Source: Xanthostigma xanthostigma (taxonomy: Eukaryota; Arthropoda; Insecta; Raphidioptera; Raphidiidae). Taken from it: a stretch of DNA of 64,000 nucleotides. The stretch's first letter is position 1. The number at the start of each line of letters is the position of its first letter. Where the stretch lies: assembly GCA_963575645.1 (NCBI GenBank), contig OY754466.1, forward strand, positions 34,690,001 to 34,754,000, in the 5' to 3' direction. A program made the position numbers and the translations under genes. Of this stretch, positions 58,621 through 64,000 are shown one piece after another. The notes under the pieces are model-generated. The model had not been told where the DNA came from. It searched no databases and saw nothing but the letters and a program-made list of their open reading frames with translations.

Positions 58621-59423
58621 AATTATTATAAGGTTACATAAGAAAATATTCAAGTAAACGTTAAAAAATTGATAGCGGTTTTCTAGAATATTTTCTTGTT
58701 ACCTTATGAAAATTTTATATGAATTTATAGAGAAAAAGGTAGATTTCAAAAATACAAAAAAAGTATATGATGCTGCATTTGAGAAAAAATGCATGTACAC
58801 TTCCGGTTGAGTTTGAAGTACAAAAAATATACCTCAGCAGTTTCCGACAGTAAATTTAAATTATGAGTTGAATAAGAAACTATTCCACCTTTGTTTTGTA
58901 TCTGATATTATAGTAATACAATAATTATTCACTGTTACTACTATTGGTGAACACACTGTATATATATACCAATAATGTCTTATTTATGTATTACGAGTAG
59001 AAAAATACATGAACCATGTACATTATAGGTACATATACAATGCACATAGTGGTGTTGGTTTACACAGTAGTTTTGTTACAATATCTGATTTCCTAATAAA
59101 ATCAAAATGAAAGCAGATAACGGGTATTGAAAAGCTATTCTTGCACAATTATTATTAGTGTTCCGTGTCATCAACCCCCACTTGTGTGTGTTCTGTAGCT
59201 AAAATGATTCTGAGTTATAAAGAAATAAACAATCAAATTAGTTATATAACAATTGATCGCGCTAGAATGTTTCAATCTTGATAATTTTCGTTCAATCTAT
59301 TCATGATTTTATCTGATTATCTGATGATTTATCTGAACGATTCTTTTGATCATGAAGTTCGAGTACAGCAATTTTTAAGCATTTTTTTTCGAAAAGTGAA
59401 AAAAAAACTTTATATAGGTACCT

Positions 59424-59760
59424 ACAGTAGAACGCCGATTATCCGAACGCCGATTAACCGAATCGCCAATTATCCGAATCGGTCCTAAGCGTAATATAAA
59501 AAAATTAAAACCAAGTAATTTTTCAATAAAAACAAGTTTTGTGGGGACGCAAGAATACAAAAATGCGAGTGATAATTGCCGTGTAGACGCTACAATGGTA
59601 TCAGCACACGTCGAAGTTGGAACTCGCTGAAGTCCAGATATATTTCAACTGGTATGGTTGAAAGCTAGAGGCAAGACACTACATGTTTTGCGTCCGATTA
59701 TCCGAATTTTCGATTATCTGAATCGACCCCGGTCCCAATTAATTCGGATAATCGGCGTTC
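59424..59760. mobile_element. pogo/Tigger-like MITE
   Basis: CAGTAGAACGCCGATTATCC at 59424 follows TA and is mirrored, less its outermost CAGTA, near 59760 (GGATAATCGGCGTTC). Further ATTATCCGAA copies lie internally at both ends. CAGTAGAAC(N)CGATTATCCG ends are typical of pogo/Tigger elements (from memory). No transposase. Confidence 0.75.
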
Positions 59761-60117
59761 ATATTATTAATATAGTGTTTCGATAAACTTTCATTTGACA
59801 TCTTAGGTACACGCGGCCCTTGAATTTTTTTTTTCATTTGCATTTAATAATTATATTTTTTAAAGATGTAGGTGCGGCGGAAAGTCATCGGCCTATAAGT
59901 ACATAAGAAATGTGTAAATCTGACTCTGCCTTCAGCTTACAGAAGAGGCAATATACTTAAACGACATTATTTCGTTGCATGTTGTACGTAAAAAAATCTT
60001 GCAACTCGATTTTCACCCTCTTTCAAATCTGAGTGCGATATTGTCAGGGTTTCTTCTTTTCCTTCTGAAGAACGGAACAATAAAAATAAAACAAAACAAT
60101 AGAATTGGTTTAAATCA

Positions 60118-60420
60118 AATAAATAAAATTATCGACCAATTTTTTCAGACTATATATATTGACAAAAATAATAAAATTATAATTCAATATTTCAATAGAT
60201 GACGTTTCGATCCGGATTTTGATCTTTTTCAGAAATAATCTAAAAAATATAAAAATTAATTAGTATCTATATATCTACTTATATTCTAATAGAATGAAGT
60301 CTAAATTTAATTTTCGAAATATTAATGAAAAATTATTTGTTATTTATTTGAATTATAATTTTATTATTTTTGTCAATATATAGGTAGTCTGAAAAAATTG
60401 GTCGATAATATTATTTATTT
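60118..60420 (-). mobile_element. Penelope-derived inverted-repeat element, copy 3
   Basis: Arms of about 70 bp (AATAAAATTATCGACCAATT and its inverse) flank a centre with the hammerhead-like motif. Same layout as copy 2 at 44021-44304, but without the ORF fragment. Confidence 0.7.
60200..60232 (-). ncRNA. Hammerhead-ribozyme-like motif, copy 3
   Basis: Minus strand: CTGAAAA, GATC, loop, GGATC, then GAAACGTCA. The first core box has lost its second G, so activity is doubtful. Confidence 0.35.
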
Positions 60421-61267
60421 AAAAAGTATTTGTTGATTTAGGTACAAATAATCTCGAAAAAAAAATGCGAGCCTCTGCTTAGAGATCATAATTTTTTTAA
60501 TTTCGTTGAAAACAAAGATTTAGTTAGTAATTTGAATGATAAATATAAGTGGAAGGGCTTCAGTCACATATACGATTTTTGTACAAGGGCCGGTGTTTCC
60601 TGTCACCTAGGCAGGACAACGTAGGAACGTCAAATGAACAACGATATCCCAACAATCTCGACTATTTTTAAGCCATTTACAAATCAATTTTCAGTTTACG
60701 ATTTGTACGTGTCGTTTCGTTGTTCTGTTTGCTTTGGACAAACAGATGTCGTTATAATATGCAAACATATTTTATTGATACAACCGACTGTAGAGGTAAT
60801 CGTTTTAAAAGACATATGTTAACAAATGTTTAAATAATAAACAATAGTTTTGCAGGTATTGAGAACACGTGCTAAATTACATAAAAAATCCAAACGGCAA
60901 ACTTTGTTTAAGTGACCAGATGTAGTGCCAATGGTAAAACCGAATTGCATTACATCTGGCTGAGCAATCAATACTAAACACCTAATATTATTACAGGCAA
61001 AATTATTCGAAAGGGCCCTGTTTGTCTATTTATTTCCATCATATATAACAGCAGTTCCCAATTTTTGAAGTGAAAACTTCTTTAGTGAATAATTCTGATC
61101 TGTCAAACTTCGAGGTGAAACGTTCATTCGGGTAAACTCGGGGGAGCCCACTGGAGTTGGGGAATAAATAACGTCACAATGAAAAAATCACTGTGACTAG
61201 CCGTCTAAAATGATCATTGTGATCTGACAAGAGGTAACTAAATTCTAAAGTAACGTATATTATTCAC
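60421..61267. other. Intergenic stretch
   Basis: No recognised feature apart from weak AT-rich ORFs. Confidence 0.4.
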
Positions 61268-61320
61268 AAAATATCTTGACTAAATATCCTACGGGCAAAA
61301 TATCCCCCGACATTAAAACA

Positions 61321-61575
61321 ATTACGGTGTCGTGTCGATACGATGGCTTTTTTTGAGCAGTGAAAAGGGGAAGGCGTTTGAGGGGTGTTCTTTAAAAAAC
61401 AATTACGGGGTCATGTCGATGCGATGGCGTTTTCTTGCGCAGTGAAAAGGGGAAGGCGTTTAGTGGGACTTCTTTAAAAAACAATTACGGGGTCGTGTCG
61501 ATGCGATGGCTTTTTTTGTGCAGAAAAAAGGGGAGGGCGTTTGGGGGGATTTCTTTAAAAAACAATTACGTGGTA
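61321..61575 (+). repeat. 82-bp minisatellite array, locus 3
   Basis: Starts of ATTACGG(G/T)GTC blocks at 61321, 61402, 61484 and 61565 give a period of 81-82 bp and three full units. Each has GTGTCGATGCGATGG, GCAGTGAAAAGGGGAAGGCG and TTCTTTAAAAAACA. Inverted TATTTTG/CAAAATATCC blocks flank the array (about 61268-61303 and 61635-61668). Confidence 0.9.
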
Positions 61576-62081
61576 GTGTATACAAACTTACAAAGTGAAA
61601 TAGTTATACAGTAATTCTATACCAGTTTTGCTGATAGGATATTTTGTAGGGGATATTTTGTTGGGGGGTGAAAACGCGCGGAATATGATGCAATAACTTC
61701 GGAGTCGCGACGTTCAGTTTGAAAACCACTGCTCTTTATAATATTATACAGTAATAAACACACAATAATGAACAACAATGTCCGGGAAGGTTGGCAAACC
61801 TGGCGTCCATATGGCTGCAATCTGTGTTCTCCGGTGCGCTCTAAGAAACAATATTGATTGTCTTTCTTTTTGAATTTCACGTGTATATTGGCAGTGTAAA
61901 AAGATGTCTGAGCCTGAGAAGCTAATGTTTCAGGACAGGAAATTGAACAGCTTGTTTAGAGCTTTATTGTGTTGTTTCTGGAATTGCTACGATATTCAAT
62001 TTAATAACTTTGAACAAACAAAAGTTGAATGTCAATGAATTAATTATTGAAATCCTGCGGTAATTTTAAAGTTTTCTAAAA

Positions 62082-62400
62082 AACTGATGGGTTGCAGAAA
62101 GGATTGTCAAAAAAATTAATTTAACAATGACCAATTAGATTGTCATCATAATATAATTATTTTAATTTTATATGTTTTGGAATAGTCTAATCCTAATGTC
62201 GTAATCAAACTTCTTGTTATGTCGTTTTCTATGTAGATCAGTCATTTGTTTACTGTGAGTACAATACTTACAGTAAAACAAATGACTGATCTACATAGAA
62301 AACGATCGCTTTTCAAGGTCAATTTTGATCAAAATAATATGTAAAAAATGTTGTTTCGTAATGAAAATTGTACAAAAAACTATTTCAAATGCATATAAAT
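62082..62400. repeat. Diverged direct repeat, unit 1 (with hairpin insertion)
   Basis: GGGTTGCAGAAAGGATTGTC and downstream blocks (AATTTTGATCAAAAT) recur in order at 62822-63060. A hairpin (62222-62305) interrupts this copy. Confidence 0.75.
62222..62305. repeat. Hairpin with about 35-bp arms
   Basis: TCGTTTTCTATGTAGATCAG is mirrored by CTGATCTACATAGAAAACGA, with a loop of about 13 nt. It sits within one copy of a direct repeat and is missing from the other. Confidence 0.9.
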
Positions 62401-62821
62401 AATAAATATACGCGCAGTTAAAAAAATCGTTTCACCTTACTTCTGTATAATTTGTTAAAAAAAACAAATCTCGCAATATGTGAACTTTGCAATCCGTTGT
62501 TATATATACAAAGGATTTCGATTTTATTAAGCTATTATAATCCGTCCCTGTCACTATATATATGTTAAAACTAGGAGAATTTACGTAATTGGTACTAGGG
62601 GTTTTCCCAGAAGCCATCAAGGGTAAGGGAAAAAAATAAGCTATTAAGTATACTGCAAAATGGACTTAATATGTCGCGCAAAAACGTCTCAAGCTTTTCG
62701 TAACGCCAACTCACCGAGTTGCTCCTTTTCACAAAACGCAAAGAAGTATTACATAAAAAAAACGCAATTCAGTCAATCAATCCGTTTTGGTGCTACGATA
62801 ATAGCATAGACAGACACACTA

Positions 62822-63060
62822 ATACTGGGTTGCAGATAGGATTGTCAAAAAATTTGATTTGAAAATGACCTTAGATTGTAATCATATCATTGCAGTTTTC
62901 GTATCGCGTCTAATGTCGTATTCAAACTCCCTGTCATATAGTCTAGAACATTAGATTCTATCACTTTTCAAGCTAAATTTTGATCAAAATGCGTAGAAAA
63001 ACGTTGTTTTGAAGTAAAAACTCTACAAAAAACGATGCTAAATGTATGTGTACACTGTAC
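62822..63060. repeat. Diverged direct repeat, unit 2
   Basis: GGGTTGCAGATAGGATTGTC, CTAATGTCGTATTCAAACT and ATTTTGATCAAAATGCG match unit 1 in the same order. Confidence 0.75.
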
Positions 63061-64000
63061 ATAGTTTAAGAAAAATATAATTTCAATAGATCAATTATTT
63101 TTTCAGCAGGATCAATTTCAATCTCTACAGTGCTTTTCATATGGAGAAATATATATTTTAAAAATCTAACGTCGTTGTCAAATCAAATTTCAACTGATCA
63201 TTAATAGGTTTCAAAATTTCAACATTCCTGTTTTTGCATTGGGGTTCAAAAACAAAAGCTAATCAATTACTCTGAATACAAAACTGGAAACGTTTTTAGC
63301 TTAAAACTTCAATAAATCGTTCTAAGCCGATCAAATTTCGTAGCCTTAATTATCATATTACGTACATGTCTATCGTAAATCACTGTCACGAACTTTTTAA
63401 CCCTACACCTACTATTCAAGTGTTAGTAAATCTGTTATAATATTTATTTGTCTACCGGTATAACGTATAACAACTGAATGTGGAAATTCCATAAACAATA
63501 ATAAAGTATTAATAATATGTAAACATAAATAAGTAAAATGGCTACTTATTGCTCAATGAACAAGTTAGAGCCAATAGAAAAAGGAAATTCCGGCACAGTG
63601 GCGTAGTTAATTGTTAATAATTTACAAATCAAACGGTTTCACCGATTTTAATGAAACTAAGTATTTGATATTTTCTAAGTTTGTATCAAAACTTAAATAT
63701 TAGTGTCAGTAAATTTATTTAGGCATATGAAAGATGCGCAAGGGTCCGTGAGACGTCAATAAAATTACAAAACAGATAGCTATATTCGGATTAAGAAACA
63801 CTGATATTCATTTCGCTGATGACCCCAGCTTGCTTAGCGTCTATAATTTACAATTCTAGTGATCTGCAGGCAAAAATCACGTATATACTTAGTAGTATAT
63901 AATTGAAATCACGAGCAAAAAATCATGTGGAAATACATGATTATAGGTAGTAGCTGATCTGCAAGTTCTTAATTTGAAAAAAAAGAATTCTTTTTTTCAG
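63061..64000. other. Terminal non-coding stretch
   Basis: AT-rich. The window ends in a pyrimidine tract plus CAG (ttctttttttcag at 63988-64000), which could be a splice acceptor, but no exon sequence follows to test it. Confidence 0.35.

Larger units (their letters stand above)
56790..58958. mobile_element. CAGTATGTTCACC-TIR element with nested insertions
   Basis: CAGTATGTTCACCAATAGTG at 56790 is mirrored at 58958, with TA outside each end. Long arms (including GAAACTGCTGAGGTATATTT) continue to about 57000 and from about 58735. Nested inside are a foldback (57032-58198) and a LINE tail (58229-58620). Confidence 0.8.

Noticed and set aside
61321..61575. CRISPR-like array
   Set aside because: Units are contiguous 82-bp tandem repeats without unique spacers, in a eukaryotic genome.
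63988..64000. Splice acceptor at the window end
   Set aside because: The tract fits an acceptor, but no downstream sequence is available, and such tracts are common in this AT-rich DNA.

Overview
This is AT-rich, intron-rich eukaryotic DNA with very low gene density and a heavy load of transposable elements, as expected of a medium-to-large insect genome. Splice sites, Penelope, Jockey/CR1-like, Ty3/gypsy, RTE-type, hAT, PIF/Harbinger, Tc1/mariner and pogo relics all fit an arthropod. A hemipteran is my guess, but the window does not settle the order.

Only one host gene is supported, on the + strand. A 118-bp internal exon lies at 674-791. The last coding exon, at 24490-25593, encodes 367 residues rich in Ser, Pro, Gln and Asn, with an LD-like helix, a polyproline run and a coiled coil. 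The two exons have compatible phases and similar composition. They may belong to one scaffold-protein gene, tentatively of the SRCIN1/CG32809-like coiled-coil family, with about 23.7 kb of intron between them. The 3' UTR follows the stop at 25591. I found no other host gene with confidence.

The rest is mobile DNA. Left part (5.6-20.2 kb): large foldback (inverted-repeat) elements at 5619-7028, 10232-12426, 12859-13870, 14238-14876 and 15430-15915; a Penelope-like fragment at 7085-7620; an RTE-like tail dimer at 15960-16385; and a composite TIR element at 16730-20200 that contains a truncated Ty3/gypsy pol with a likely 3' LTR. Middle (27.5-45 kb): a second gypsy integrase relic, two copies of a CAGGGTGAG-TIR element, an internally deleted Tc1/mariner, a tRNA-derived SINE inside a foldback, two further CAG...CTG elements, and a minus-strand non-LTR retrotransposon (about 40.9-45.0 kb) interrupted by a PIF/Harbinger element and by a Penelope-derived element. 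Right part (45-64 kb): short LINE tails, an AGTCCA-type TIR element, a hAT MITE with an 8-bp target duplication, a second SINE copy, nested CAG...CTG and foldback elements, a pogo/Tigger MITE, another Penelope-derived inverted-repeat element, and an 82-bp minisatellite.

The most unusual signals are: hammerhead-ribozyme-like motifs in four Penelope-like or foldback elements; a set of TIR elements starting AGTCCA(A/G)G, two of which carry arrays of short GTCTGGC/GTCAGAC motifs; a palindromic repeat built from AAACTAGTTT units, found three times; an 82-bp minisatellite found at three loci, flanked by inverted repeats at two of them; and the concentration of long inverted repeats inside the presumed intron, which would form long hairpins if transcribed.
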